Shown: positions 1 through 7,823, numbered from the stretch's first letter. The stretch: DNA of 13,165 bases from CAYUCE01 sp964443275 (GCA_964443275.1 CAYUCE010000050.1:1-13165); one strand, 5' to 3'. Numbers and translations are program-made. Notes: generated by a model not told the origin, from the letters alone.

Positions 1-91
1 TGCTCTGCATTTTTTAATGTCCGTTTTATGCAATAATTACTTGCCAAAGACAAATGCTTAAACTTGATCTAAAATAAATAATTTATACGAT

Positions 92-1075
92 ATGTTACCG
101 ATCTGGTTTTACTTTTTAGCTTCGATTATATCTATATCTGTAACCTGGCTAACCCTAAAAGTTATCATTCCTTTGCTTGTATGCTCAGGGTTAACTGGAG
201 TGGATCTTCACAAACCTGAGCAGCCTCAAATTGCCGAGATGGGAGGACTGGGTATTGTAGTAGGCATATCGGCGGGGCTAATTCTTTCTATAGGAGCAAA
301 TGCCTTCCTACATATCAAGATAGACATTGTGGCCATACTTGCGGTGCTAGCCACAGTTCTGATTGTCTCCTTTATCGGGGTTTTAGATGACTTACTAAAG
401 ATAAGCCAAATAATTAAAGCTATTACTCCGTTATTTGCCGCCTTACCACTGATGGCCATAAGGGCCGGAGCTCACATGTTAAGGGTCCCTCTGGTAGGAA
501 AGATTGACTTTGGTATCGCTTATCCGCTGGTGTTAATACCCTTAGCCATTACCGGTGCTGCAAATGCAGTTAATATGTTGGCCGGTTTTAACGGGATGGA
601 AGTCGGGGTGGGATTAGTGGCCGTGGGTTCTCTAACCATAGTATCACTTCTCATAAACTCTACAACAGCCTTTCTAATACTTCTGATTACCTTTGGGACT
701 TTGCTTGCCACCCTTTACTTCAACTGGTATCCAGCCAAAGCGATGATCGGAGATGTGGGTACACTTACTATAGGAGCAGTTATCGCCTCCGCGGTAATTA
801 TTGGTAATTTTGAAACCGCTGGGGCCATAATTATTATCCCCTATTTTGTCGACTTCTTATTCAAAGCCCTCGGTGGATTCCCCAGCTCCGGTTGGGCCGG
901 TAAACTAAATCCGGAAAATGGCAAATTGCATTGTCCCAGAAAGTTCCCGGTAAGTCTTCCTCAGCTTATCATGAAAATAACCGGTGGAATCAAAGAAAGG
1001 AACCTTACCCTTACAGTCATGAGCTCGGAAGCCATATGCGGCCTGTTCGCCATTCTAATTTATGCCCGCCTTTGA
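92..1075 (+). CDS. GT4-family polyprenyl-phosphate N-acetylhexosamine-1-phosphate transferase, archaeal/eukaryal GPT-like
   Basis: A 327-residue polytopic membrane protein of the MraY/WecA/GPT superfamily, whose members move a sugar-1-phosphate from a UDP-sugar to a polyprenyl phosphate on the cytoplasmic face. Visible landmarks are the paired aspartates in GVLDDLL (D99, D100), the NAVNMLAGFNGMEVG block (about 158-172) and the GDVGTL motif with D221, separated by about ten hydrophobic segments. The AGFNGME block resembles archaeal AglH-like and eukaryotic Alg7/DPAGT1 enzymes more than bacterial MraY, which reads close to TDGLDGLA there, so a role in a glycan other than peptidoglycan is more likely. 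This is inference; the sugar cannot be read from sequence. The ATG at 92 has no Shine-Dalgarno, but the first transmembrane segment follows directly and supports it. It stands alone upstream of alaS. Confidence 0.8.
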   Translation: MLPIWFYFLASIISISVTWLTLKVIIPLLVCSGLTGVDLHKPEQPQIAEMGGLGIVVGISAGLILSIGANAFLHIKIDIVAILAVLATVLIVSFIGVLDDLLKISQIIKAITPLFAALPLMAIRAGAHMLRVPLVGKIDFGIAYPLVLIPLAITGAANAVNMLAGFNGMEVGVGLVAVGSLTIVSLLINSTTAFLILLITFGTLLATLYFNWYPAKAMIGDVGTLTIGAVIASAVIIGNFETAGAIIIIPYFVDFLFKALGGFPSSGWAGKLNPENGKLHCPRKFPVSLPQLIMKITGGIKERNLTLTVMSSEAICGLFAILIYARL

Positions 1076-1186
1076 TTGAATCTTTAATGTTGATAACCCT
1101 CTTGCTTCTTAAATACAAAATTCTCACAAATAAATTCATCTAGCCTTTCACACAGTTGTTTTCGTGCAGATTTCCTGCATTTCTAC

Positions 1187-1222
1187 CTACTTTCCTCGCC
1201 TACTTTCCTCGCCTCCTTTCCT
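1187..1222. repeat. Short tandem repeat, 13-base unit
   Basis: The unit CTACTTTCCTCGC occurs twice in perfect tandem (1187-1199 and 1200-1212), followed by a decayed partial third copy CTCCTTTCCT (1213-1222). It lies in noncoding pyrimidine-rich sequence and probably arose by slippage; no function is evident. Confidence 0.8.
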
Positions 1223-1302
1223 ATTTGTAACCAAGCTATCGATATTAAACCGTCAGGTATTTTCAGAGCTTTTCCAACTCCTAATTTGCCCAATATATAC
1301 TA

Positions 1303-1308
1303 TATAAT
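1303..1308 (+). promoter_or_regulatory. Candidate -10 box of the alaS promoter
   Basis: A perfect TATAAT lies in an A+T-rich stretch about 200 bases before alaS. No good -35 element sits 16-18 bases upstream (the region reads near CCTAAT), so this rests on the -10 box and its position. If correct, transcription starts near 1315 and the leader is about 195 bases, long enough for a cis-regulatory RNA. Confidence 0.35.
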
Positions 1309-1314
1309 GAAGAG

Positions 1315-1510
1315 TTGATGGTGTTTAAAGAAATAAGTTAATTTTTGAACTTTTCCCAAAGTAACTCGATTTCAGATAGGGTGAATGATCCTCTCAAGCG
1401 GTGAAATCCCTTATTTACAATTAGGTGACAAATTTAGTAGACTAAGATCATCTTACAGGCGAACCCGACACGTTAATTTTCGATATTTTCATTTAGACGA
1501 GGGGTAGACA
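1315..1510 (+). promoter_or_regulatory. Possible structured leader RNA before alaS (c-di-AMP riboswitch-like boxes, weak)
   Basis: Two blocks recall conserved parts of the ydaO/c-di-AMP riboswitch from memory: AGGGTGAATGATCC at 1378-1391 (compare GGGGTGAATC) and GGCGAACCCGACACGTTAA at 1458-1476 (compare CCGAACCCGACAGCTAACC). They are in the right order and at plausible spacing, but the 5' GGGGGACC-type block is not apparent and pairing is poor. alaS would be an unusual target. Treat this as a lead for a covariance search. Confidence 0.15.
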
Positions 1511-4147
1511 ATGAAAGCCGATGATATAAGAGATAAATTTTTGAGTTTCTTTGAAAAAAGAGAGCATCGAATAATAGAAAGCGATTCCTTAGTTCCAGAT
1601 GATCCAACCTTGCTATTTACTTCAGCCGGAATGGTTCAGTTTAAGGATATATTTTGGGGGGAACTAGAACCTAAATACAAGCGGGCAGCTACCTGTCAGA
1701 AATGCTTTCGCACCAACGACATAGAGAACGTGGGTAAGACTGCCTACCATCATACTTTCTTCGAGATGTTGGGTAACTTCTCCTTCGGGGACTACTTCAA
1801 GGAGGGGGTAATTGAGCTGGCCTGGGAGTTTGTAACCGAAAAGTTAGGACTTCCTCCCCAAAAATTGTGGGTTTCAGTTTATAGGGAGGACGAAGAGTCT
1901 TATCAAATTTGGAGGGACAAGATAGGTATTCCAAAGAAGAGAATTGAGAAATTGGGGAAGGATGAAAATTGGTGGGGCCCGGTCGGGGATACCGGACCGT
2001 GTGGACCGGATACCGAAATATTCTATGACGCCGGAAAGCCCCTTTCCTGCGGGCCAGATTGTCGAGGTGTAGCCTGCGACTGCAACCGATTTAATGAGCT
2101 CTGGAACCTGGTGTTAATGCAGTATGAAGCAGGAGTTGATGGGAGCCTGGAGCCTCTTAAGAAGAAAAATATCGATACCGGGATGGGGCTGGAAAGAACG
2201 GCTACCGTTATGCAAGGGGTAGAGAGCGATTTTGAAACAGATATCTTTCAGCCTATCGTCAAGAAAGTAGAAGCTCTATCTTTAAGAAAAATGGGTCAAG
2301 AAGAGCAAGTGGCCAGAAACGTGATCGCCGACCACATACGAGGGCTAGTCTTTTTAATCGCAGACGGGGTGGTACCTTCAAACGAAGGCCGGGGATATGT
2401 ACTGCGAAGGGTGCTGAGAAGGACGGTACGACAAGGTTTGAATTTGGATATAGATGAAAACTTCCTCCACCAACTTATTCCCCAAGTGATAAAAACATTG
2501 GGCGATCAGTACCCGGAAATCGTGGAGAGAAAAGAATTAGTTGAAAATATATTAAAAAGTGAAGAGGACAATTTCAGAGAAACCCTGCAAGATGGTGAAA
2601 AGAGATTTAGCCAGATACTTAAAGAAGTTAGGGGGGGCGTTCTTCCCGGCGAAAAGGTCTTTGAGCTATATGATACCTACGGTTTTCCACCGGAATTAAC
2701 TCAAGAGATGGCGGGGGAGTCCGGTCTTCAGGTGGATATGAAAGGTTTTGAAAAAGAAATGGAAAAGCAAAAGGAGCGATCAAGGGCTTTACATAAAGCT
2801 GGTGCAACTAGCACCTCAACGAGCTCCGCCAAATCTTGGATGGAGCACCCACCTACAGAATTCAAATATGAAAGTTATTGCTTAAACTCTGAAATTATCG
2901 GCTTATATGTTGAGACCGATGGGATTAGGAAAAGACAAAATGAACTAAACAAGGGTGAATTAGGTTATCTTATATTTAAGAAAACTCCCTTCTATGCCGA
3001 ATCTGGAGGTCAAATTGCCGATTCGGGTAAACTCACCAACTGTAAACAAGAGGGAGAAGCGAAAGTTATGGATGTGCAAAAAGAAGATGATTTATTTTTA
3101 CACCAGGTTGAAGTGTTAAAAGGCACTTTCTCAAAAGGTGATGAATGCACTCTCAGTATAGACCTAGATAAGCGAAAACGGACAGCCAGAAACCACACCG
3201 CCACTCACATCTTACACACCGCACTAAGAAATATTTTGGGAAATCATGTGATTCAAAGCGGCTCCATGATAGCTCCGGATACTTTACGGTTTGATTTTAA
3301 TCATTACCAAAGTTTATCCGATGAAGAGATAGAGAAAATCGAGGATAAGGTTAATCAAATTATACTAGCCAATTTACCGGTAAAAATGGTCGAAAAAAGC
3401 TATCCGGAAGCAAAAAAGATGGGCGCCATTGCCCATTTTGAAGAAGAATATAGAGGTAAAGAGAAGGTCAGAGTAATACAAATTGGCGAAGAACCGGATA
3501 CATTCAGCCGGGAACTTTGCGGTGGGACTCATGTGGATAACACGGGCAAAATTGGAGGGTTCAAGATATTAAGCGAAGAGGGTATTGCTGCCGGCACCCG
3601 AAGAATCAGAGCAGCCACCGGAGAGAACTTGATCGAATATCTAAGAACCAGAGAAAAAAAACTAGAAGAGCTTGCCAAAATGCTCGAAACTTCAACTAAA
3701 GATCTTGAATCCCGGGTAAAAAAAGCTTTACAAGAAAAAGAAGATTTAGAAAAAACAGTTGAGAAACTGAAAGGAAAGCTTTTAGTTCAGAAAAGAAAGG
3801 AACTTTTATCGAAAGCCGAAAGCTTTAAGGGGATAAAAATGGTGAGTGCGGAAACGGAATTTTCGGCTGAGGACTTAAAAGTCCTGGCAGATCAATTGCT
3901 TTCTAAATTGGGCAAAGGAATAGTTATACTAGGTGGGAAAAACCAAAACCAAGCCCACTTGGTATGTAAGGTGAGCGACGAACTTACCCCCCAAGTTGAT
4001 GCCGGAAAAATCATAAACCAGATGGCCAAGATAATTGACGGAGGTGGAGGCGGTAATCCCCGTATGGCTTTTGGTGGAGGAAAGGAACCCGGCAAGATAA
4101 ACCAGGCCCTATCCAAAGGCCTGGAAGTTCTAAAGGAAATGATGTAA
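1511..4147 (+). CDS. alaS: Alanyl-tRNA synthetase
   Basis: Cytoplasmic class II enzyme that charges tRNA-Ala with alanine and hydrolyses mischarged Ser- and Gly-tRNA-Ala. At 878 residues it is full length. Class II motif 1 is around TSAGMVQFKD (38-46), motif 2 spans the RAATCQKCFRTND to FEMLGNFSFGDYF segment (58-96), and motif 3 is GMGLERT (224-230). The editing domain has the metal-site pairs HTATH (H562, H566) and CGGTH (C670, H674). A coiled coil (about 700-760) precedes the C-Ala domain with its glycine-rich DGGGGGNPRMAFGGGK (from 843). Four cysteines at 180, 184, 189 and 191 (CX3CX4CXC) form a cluster seen in many bacterial AlaS. The ATG is preceded by GAGGGG about 8 bases upstream. alaS is monocistronic here; the common downstream partner ruvX is absent. 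Confidence 0.98.
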   Translation: MKADDIRDKFLSFFEKREHRIIESDSLVPDDPTLLFTSAGMVQFKDIFWGELEPKYKRAATCQKCFRTNDIENVGKTAYHHTFFEMLGNFSFGDYFKEGVIELAWEFVTEKLGLPPQKLWVSVYREDEESYQIWRDKIGIPKKRIEKLGKDENWWGPVGDTGPCGPDTEIFYDAGKPLSCGPDCRGVACDCNRFNELWNLVLMQYEAGVDGSLEPLKKKNIDTGMGLERTATVMQGVESDFETDIFQPIVKKVEALSLRKMGQEEQVARNVIADHIRGLVFLIADGVVPSNEGRGYVLRRVLRRTVRQGLNLDIDENFLHQLIPQVIKTLGDQYPEIVERKELVENILKSEEDNFRETLQDGEKRFSQILKEVRGGVLPGEKVFELYDTYGFPPELTQEMAGESGLQVDMKGFEKEMEKQKERSRALHKAGATSTSTSSAKSWMEHPPTEFKYESYCLNSEIIGLYVETDGIRKRQNELNKGELGYLIFKKTPFYAESGGQIADSGKLTNCKQEGEAKVMDVQKEDDLFLHQVEVLKGTFSKGDECTLSIDLDKRKRTARNHTATHILHTALRNILGNHVIQSGSMIAPDTLRFDFNHYQSLSDEEIEKIEDKVNQIILANLPVKMVEKSYPEAKKMGAIAHFEEEYRGKEKVRVIQIGEEPDTFSRELCGGTHVDNTGKIGGFKILSEEGIAAGTRRIRAATGENLIEYLRTREKKLEELAKMLETSTKDLESRVKKALQEKEDLEKTVEKLKGKLLVQKRKELLSKAESFKGIKMVSAETEFSAEDLKVLADQLLSKLGKGIVILGGKNQNQAHLVCKVSDELTPQVDAGKIINQMAKIIDGGGGGNPRMAFGGGKEPGKINQALSKGLEVLKEMM

Positions 4148-4155
4148 AACCAACA

Positions 4156-4486
4156 TCCAAAGTCGAAAGCTAATACTTAAGTTGCTGTTTCCTCGGCCGC
4201 AGCCTTTCAGTCCGCGGATCTTAAACTCAGTCAGGAAGTAGTTTCTCATCCAAATAATGATAACATAAGGCTCGCTTGTACATTCCGCTGCTATAGTACA
4301 TCTGATAGCGGAGTTTGTTCTATCCTTTTCTTTGATCGAAAATACATCAGGTAAAATCCTCACCCCAGGTCTTATGCTCCATGACTCACCACTCTCCAGC
4401 ACCTACTTTAGAAGTAATTCAGTATTGCTTGATCAATACCCTGTTACATTAAAGTAGGTGCTGGACATCAGACTAAGGACTTTGGA
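4156..4486. repeat. Segment bounded by 9-bp inverted repeats, MITE-like
   Basis: TCCAAAGTC at 4156-4164 is mirrored by GACTTTGGA at 4478-4486, bounding 331 bases that include the strong hairpin near the right end. Partial similarity continues for a few bases inward (AG three bases further in). No clear target-site duplication is visible. The arms are short enough to arise by chance, so a nonautonomous element is only a hypothesis. Confidence 0.25.
4396..4464. repeat. Perfect 15-bp inverted repeat enclosing a second hairpin
   Basis: The arm CCAGCACCTACTTTA (4396-4410) is exactly complementary to TAAAGTAGGTGCTGG (4450-4464). Inside the 39-base loop GTATTG (4422-4427) pairs with CAATAC (4434-4439) across a 6-base loop. 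The result is a two-tier stem-loop that forms equally on either strand. It lies about 250 bases past alaS with no T-tract beside it, so it is a poor intrinsic terminator. A REP/palindromic element or transposon end fits better. Confidence 0.75.
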
Positions 4487-4502
4487 CTAGAGGTGGGATT
4501 TT

Positions 4503-4557
4503 CAGACACAAGTCACCCCCGGCTTGGACAAAATTAATTGAGGGGACAGACACAATT
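4503..4557. repeat. GGGGACAGACAC-type REP-like motif, possible relic
   Basis: GGGGACAGACACAATT (4542-4557) matches a short word I recall as recurring between genes in many bacteria, often near IS200-like or REP-associated tyrosine transposases. A related CAGACACAAGTCACCCCC lies at 4503-4520. No transposase remains here. The link to a transposon family rests on memory of the motif and has not been checked. Confidence 0.3.
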
Positions 4558-4673
4558 CCTTCTAGTAAGAGAGTAGAAACGTGATTATAAACAGTGGAAT
4601 TAGTTTGGATAACCAGAGATAAGTTAGGAGTGTTTTTACTACATTGTACCTAAGTCTTAAAGCGCGACCTAAA

Positions 4674-4680
4674 GGAGGGT
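4674..4680 (+). promoter_or_regulatory. Strong Shine-Dalgarno before the PKD lipoprotein gene
   Basis: AGGAGGG sits 3 bases before the ATG at 4684 (core AGGAGG 4 bases before) and fixes the start, which also leaves a complete lipoprotein signal peptide. Confidence 0.8.
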
Positions 4681-4683
4681 TCG

Positions 4684-6204
4684 ATGACCAATAATAAAAG
4701 CTTTAATATGCGTTTTGCGGATAAGTGGCCACTTCTGTTGGCCTTGCTCATTTTGATTTCATTTACCTTTGTTGGATGTCAACAATTCTTACAGCAGGCT
4801 CCAACTGCTGTAATAGACGCAACACCGACAAGCGGAGCTGCCCCACTGGATGTTGATTTTGACGGTTCAGGGTCCTCCGATCCGGATGGAAACATAGCCT
4901 CTTATGCATGGGATTTCGGGGATGGAAATACCGGTACCGGCCAAACCGCCAGTCATACTTACACTACTGAAGACCAATTTACTGCTGTATTAACCGTCAC
5001 TGATAACGACGGGCTTACCGATACCGCTCAGGTAACTATCGACACCAGACAACCGCCCACTGCGGTAGCTTCTGCCTCCCCCACTGAAGGAGAGGCTCCA
5101 CTAGAAGTAGATTTTGATGGGTCCGGATCGTCGGATAATGGAACTATCGCCAGTTATGAATGGGATTTCGGGGATGGAAATACCGGAACGGGAGAAACCG
5201 TTACCCACACTTACCAATCCCAGGGAGTCTTTGACGCCATTCTGACAGTAACTGATGACGATGGATACACAGACACGGATAAAGTAACAATTAATACCCT
5301 AACGGCCAGCATATACTTTGCCTCCGAACGTAGTTCTTACAATATATACAGGATGGATACTGAGGGGAGTAACCAAGCTCAGGTAACTTCTTCAACTAGT
5401 GACGTTGACAATATCTTCCCCGCTTTACTTTACAACACCAGACTAAAACTGGCCTTTGCATCAGATAGAGACGATGGTAGCAGTGGTACAAACAACAAAT
5501 TCGATATCTTCAAGTCCGAAGTGGATGGTACTCTACCGGTCAATTTGACCACTCAAACTGCATATTCACAAATAGAGCCTTCTTGGAACAACGATGGTAG
5601 CAAGATCACCTATGCGTCCAACGAGACTGGAGATTGGGAAATTTGGGTTATGAGTAATAGCGGCTCAGGTAAAACCCAACTAACCAGTCAGACTGCTTCT
5701 ACGGAATTGGCTCCCGTCTTCTCCCCGGATGGCACCAAGATCGTCTATGTGTCTGATAAAGATGGAGATCATGACATATGGTTGATGGATGCCGATGGAT
5801 CAAACCAAGAAAATATATACGATAGCGGCTCTGATGATGGGGGCCTTGGAGCAGATCCCTTTTCAATTCTTAGTGGCTTCGGATTTTCAACCCCTTCATG
5901 GTCACCGGATGGAACAAAGATCGCCTTTACTTCCGATAAAGATGGAGACAACGACATATATGTAATAGATTCGGATGGATCGAATCTGAAATCAATTACC
6001 TCCGAAACCGGACTCAACGGTGACAACAACTTTGACCCCTTCTGGCTACCTAACGGGGATGAGATTGCTTTTGTGTCAGAAGATGGTGGCCAATACGAAA
6101 TCTGGAAGGTAGATGTCAGCGATCTGGATAATCCAGGCGGCGTTGATCAGCTAGCAACGTTAGGCAACAACCTTAGCCCGGCAAACGAACCCTGGAACAA
6201 ATAA
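4684..6204 (+). CDS. Predicted lipoprotein with two PKD domains and a TolB-like (PD40) beta-propeller
   Basis: A 506-residue exported protein. The N-terminus has a charged start, a hydrophobic core (about 16-30) and a lipobox-like FVGC ending at C32, where diacylglyceryl would be attached. Two PKD domains follow (about 40-119 and 124-203), each with the YxWDFGDG signature and the closing HTY and LTVTD strands. Residues about 208-506 form a TolB-type propeller of about six PD40 repeats, for example FSPDGTKIVYVSDKDGDHDIWLMDADG and its near-copy 60 residues later. PKD domains commonly mediate protein or glycan contacts, and PD40 propellers bind protein partners; the ligand here is unknown. This is not TolB itself: there is no Tol-Pal operon and PKD domains are not part of TolB. 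Its gene converges on lnt, whose product may finish its lipid anchor. Confidence 0.85.
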   Translation: MTNNKSFNMRFADKWPLLLALLILISFTFVGCQQFLQQAPTAVIDATPTSGAAPLDVDFDGSGSSDPDGNIASYAWDFGDGNTGTGQTASHTYTTEDQFTAVLTVTDNDGLTDTAQVTIDTRQPPTAVASASPTEGEAPLEVDFDGSGSSDNGTIASYEWDFGDGNTGTGETVTHTYQSQGVFDAILTVTDDDGYTDTDKVTINTLTASIYFASERSSYNIYRMDTEGSNQAQVTSSTSDVDNIFPALLYNTRLKLAFASDRDDGSSGTNNKFDIFKSEVDGTLPVNLTTQTAYSQIEPSWNNDGSKITYASNETGDWEIWVMSNSGSGKTQLTSQTASTELAPVFSPDGTKIVYVSDKDGDHDIWLMDADGSNQENIYDSGSDDGGLGADPFSILSGFGFSTPSWSPDGTKIAFTSDKDGDNDIYVIDSDGSNLKSITSETGLNGDNNFDPFWLPNGDEIAFVSEDGGQYEIWKVDVSDLDNPGGVDQLATLGNNLSPANEPWNK

Positions 6205-6224
6205 CTTAAGATCAAGAACCTTTG

Positions 6225-6272
6225 CCCTGTGGAATAAGGTGCCCTGATAAGCTTGTATCTTGTTCCACAGGG
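6225..6272. terminator. Stem-loop between convergent genes, candidate bidirectional terminator
   Basis: CCCTGTGGAATAAG (6225-6238) pairs with CTTGTTCCACAGGG (6259-6272) over 14 positions, 13 Watson-Crick plus one possible G-U pair, around a 20-base loop. It lies between the stops of the PKD lipoprotein gene and lnt, where a shared terminator is expected. No strong T-tract follows on either strand, so it may instead act in 3'-end processing or stability. Confidence 0.55.
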
Positions 6273-6293
6273 TGAATCTACAGAATGTTAAGA

Positions 6294-7811
6294 CTATTTT
6301 CCGCTGTTCCATCCGACATAGGTGAGAAAGATCAAATGAGCAACTAAAATCAGGACCGCCAACAAAACGAACCAATCTCCTAATAGGTTGTAAACAGTAC
6401 TCTCATCACCAAGAGCAACCTCGCCCCGGATGACCCCCTCCTCCTGGGCGAGGCCTCTTTTTACTATCCGCCCTCCGGGGGAAATTATACCCGATATTCC
6501 GGTATTAGCAGCTTGCACGAAAAACCTCCTATTTTCAACCGCCCTAAACACTCCTTTGGCAAAGTGTTGCGGCAAAGCAATGGAGTCAAGAAACCAGGCA
6601 TCGTTGGTTATGGTTATAATTAGCTCAGCTCCACGGTCTACAAATTTCCTAACCGGCCCGGCAAAAGCGGATTCAAAACATATAGGAGTAGCCAAGGACC
6701 CAAGCCTTGAACGAAGGGGCCGAAAACCATCTCCGGGAGTAAGATCACCCAAAAGAGGGGTTATTTGATCTGTGGGCAGGCCTAAGCTCTTTATCAGCTC
6801 TCGGAAAGGGAGATATTCACCGAAAGGGACCAGCTTAACCTTGCTGTATTTATCAATAACTTCGCCCTGCGGGGAAATTAGAATAGCCGCGTTATAGAAC
6901 TTGTTTGCCTCACGGGTGGCCGTACCCAACAGCATAAACAACTGCTGGCTTTTGGCAAAATCAGTGAAGATATCCAAGACCTCCTTTCGATCCAATAAAA
7001 GGAAAGGAAATACCGATTCCGGAAATACGACTAAATCAAGATCATTGTTGGACAATTCTTCCAATGCTTGACGATACTTTTCAACTAACTTTTCCGTATT
7101 TTGGCTCCTTCTCTTTATAGCTTGTTCTACGTTCGGTTGGACTAAGCCCACCTGAAGCTTTTGGCCATTTATATTTTGGTCAAGGGAATAAAAATACCCC
7201 CATCCGCCTACCACCAAAAGAATTACAATACAACTTAGAAAATAGCCAATTTTACGATCTTTCAAGGATAAGAAAAGCAAATAGCTTATCAAGACTATAA
7301 GAAAGGAAATTCCCCACACCCCGGCAAATGAGGCCATCTGTATAAGTATCGGCCTCTTGTAAAGCGAATATCCTAAATCACCCCAAGTGGAACCGAATTG
7401 GCCGACTGTCCTTAAGTATTCCAGAATTACCCATATCGAGGGGGTAATTATTGCAAGTTGTACTGGGCGAAGCCTATCTTTAAAGATAGAATAAGCCAAC
7501 CCAAAAACGCCCCAAAAAAGGGCGGAAAAAAGGATGAGTATCAGGTAGCCTAAGAATACTATGGGGCCTGCCCATATCCTAAGGATGGGGATCCAGTTAT
7601 ATAGAAGGGCAAAGAAGAAGATCCCCGCCAAAAAAGAAAGTCCGAAACTTTGCTTATAGCTTTTACCTCTTAGGGCCCAAAATAGTGGGAGGGGTGAAAA
7701 CCAGACCAAAAAGTCCAGATCGTACCCCGGCAGACTCAAAGCAGCTAAAACACCAGACATTATGGCTAATAGGTACGGCATATAACCTTTACATTTTTTA
7801 CCTGCCTTCAT
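6294..7811 (-). CDS. lnt: Apolipoprotein N-acyltransferase
   Basis: Integral membrane enzyme that transfers an acyl chain from a phospholipid to the amino-terminal diacylglyceryl-cysteine of lipoproteins, the last maturation step. At 505 residues it has the family's usual length. About six N-terminal membrane helices (about 11-205) are followed by the periplasmic nitrilase-like domain (about 218-465) and a final helix (about 478-497). The catalytic triad is visible: E265 in VVFPES, K324 in YSKVKLVPFGEYLPF and C378 in TPICFES. ITNDAWF and the QHF segment are also typical. The called ATG has no Shine-Dalgarno. An in-frame ATG ten codons later (7781) is preceded by AAAGG and is an alternative start. 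lnt converges on a lipoprotein gene and diverges from lgt, so related functions are clustered. Lnt is typical of diderms but also occurs in some Actinobacteria. Confidence 0.95.
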   Translation of the reverse strand: MKAGKKCKGYMPYLLAIMSGVLAALSLPGYDLDFLVWFSPLPLFWALRGKSYKQSFGLSFLAGIFFFALLYNWIPILRIWAGPIVFLGYLILILFSALFWGVFGLAYSIFKDRLRPVQLAIITPSIWVILEYLRTVGQFGSTWGDLGYSLYKRPILIQMASFAGVWGISFLIVLISYLLFLSLKDRKIGYFLSCIVILLVVGGWGYFYSLDQNINGQKLQVGLVQPNVEQAIKRRSQNTEKLVEKYRQALEELSNNDLDLVVFPESVFPFLLLDRKEVLDIFTDFAKSQQLFMLLGTATREANKFYNAAILISPQGEVIDKYSKVKLVPFGEYLPFRELIKSLGLPTDQITPLLGDLTPGDGFRPLRSRLGSLATPICFESAFAGPVRKFVDRGAELIITITNDAWFLDSIALPQHFAKGVFRAVENRRFFVQAANTGISGIISPGGRIVKRGLAQEEGVIRGEVALGDESTVYNLLGDWFVLLAVLILVAHLIFLTYVGWNSGK

Positions 7812-7823
7812 GATTACTTACAG

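Larger units (their letters stand above)
1076..1510. other. Intergenic region with promoter and alaS leader
   Basis: No convincing gene. A 5-bp hairpin (TGCAG 1165-1169, CTGCA 1175-1179) followed by TTTCT could be a weak terminator for the upstream transferase. Next come a small tandem repeat (1187-1222), a TATAAT box (1303-1308) and an A+T-rich leader to the alaS ATG. The leader has several GGTGA-type boxes (near 1380, 1410 and 1433) and a conserved-looking CGAACCCGACA (1460-1470). No T-box sequence with its ACCGCG core is present, so classic tRNA-Ala control is not supported. Confidence 0.6.
4148..4683. other. Long intergenic region with inverted repeats, probable mobile-element relic
   Basis: The 536 bases between alaS and the PKD lipoprotein gene contain no convincing gene. 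They hold a bulged hairpin (TTCCGC-TG-CTAT pairing with ATAGCGGA, about 4283-4313), a strong nested inverted repeat (4396-4464), a 9-bp inverted repeat at the ends of a 331-base segment (4156-4164 and 4478-4486) and a GGGGACAGACACAATT motif (4542-4557). An open frame on the minus strand (4130-4402, 90 codons) resembles no family I know and overlaps the alaS end; I do not call it a gene. The last 100 bases should hold the promoter of the next gene, but no good box pair is visible. Confidence 0.6.

Noticed and set aside
92..1075. mraY (phospho-MurNAc-pentapeptide transferase)
   Set aside because: The AGFNGME block lacks the TDGLDGLA-type signature of MraY, the characteristic MraY histidine motif is not apparent, and the gene is not in the dcw cluster.
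1315..1510. T-box leader controlling alaS
   Set aside because: No T-box core (a GGTGG-ACCGCG-like sequence) or following terminator could be found; GCGGTGAAATCCC at 1408-1420 only superficially resembles it.
4130..4402. Minus-strand open frame of 90 codons after alaS
   Set aside because: It overlaps the end of alaS, resembles no family I recognise, has no clear ribosome binding site, and lies across repeat-rich sequence. It may be a coding relic, but nothing in it supports a call.
4684..6204. tolB
   Set aside because: The propeller repeats are TolB-like, but two PKD domains, the lipobox and the absence of tol-pal genes argue against TolB itself.
6430..6768. Plus-strand open frame inside lnt
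   Set aside because: It is antisense to the conserved nitrilase domain of lnt, including the catalytic cysteine region, and has no protein-family resemblance.
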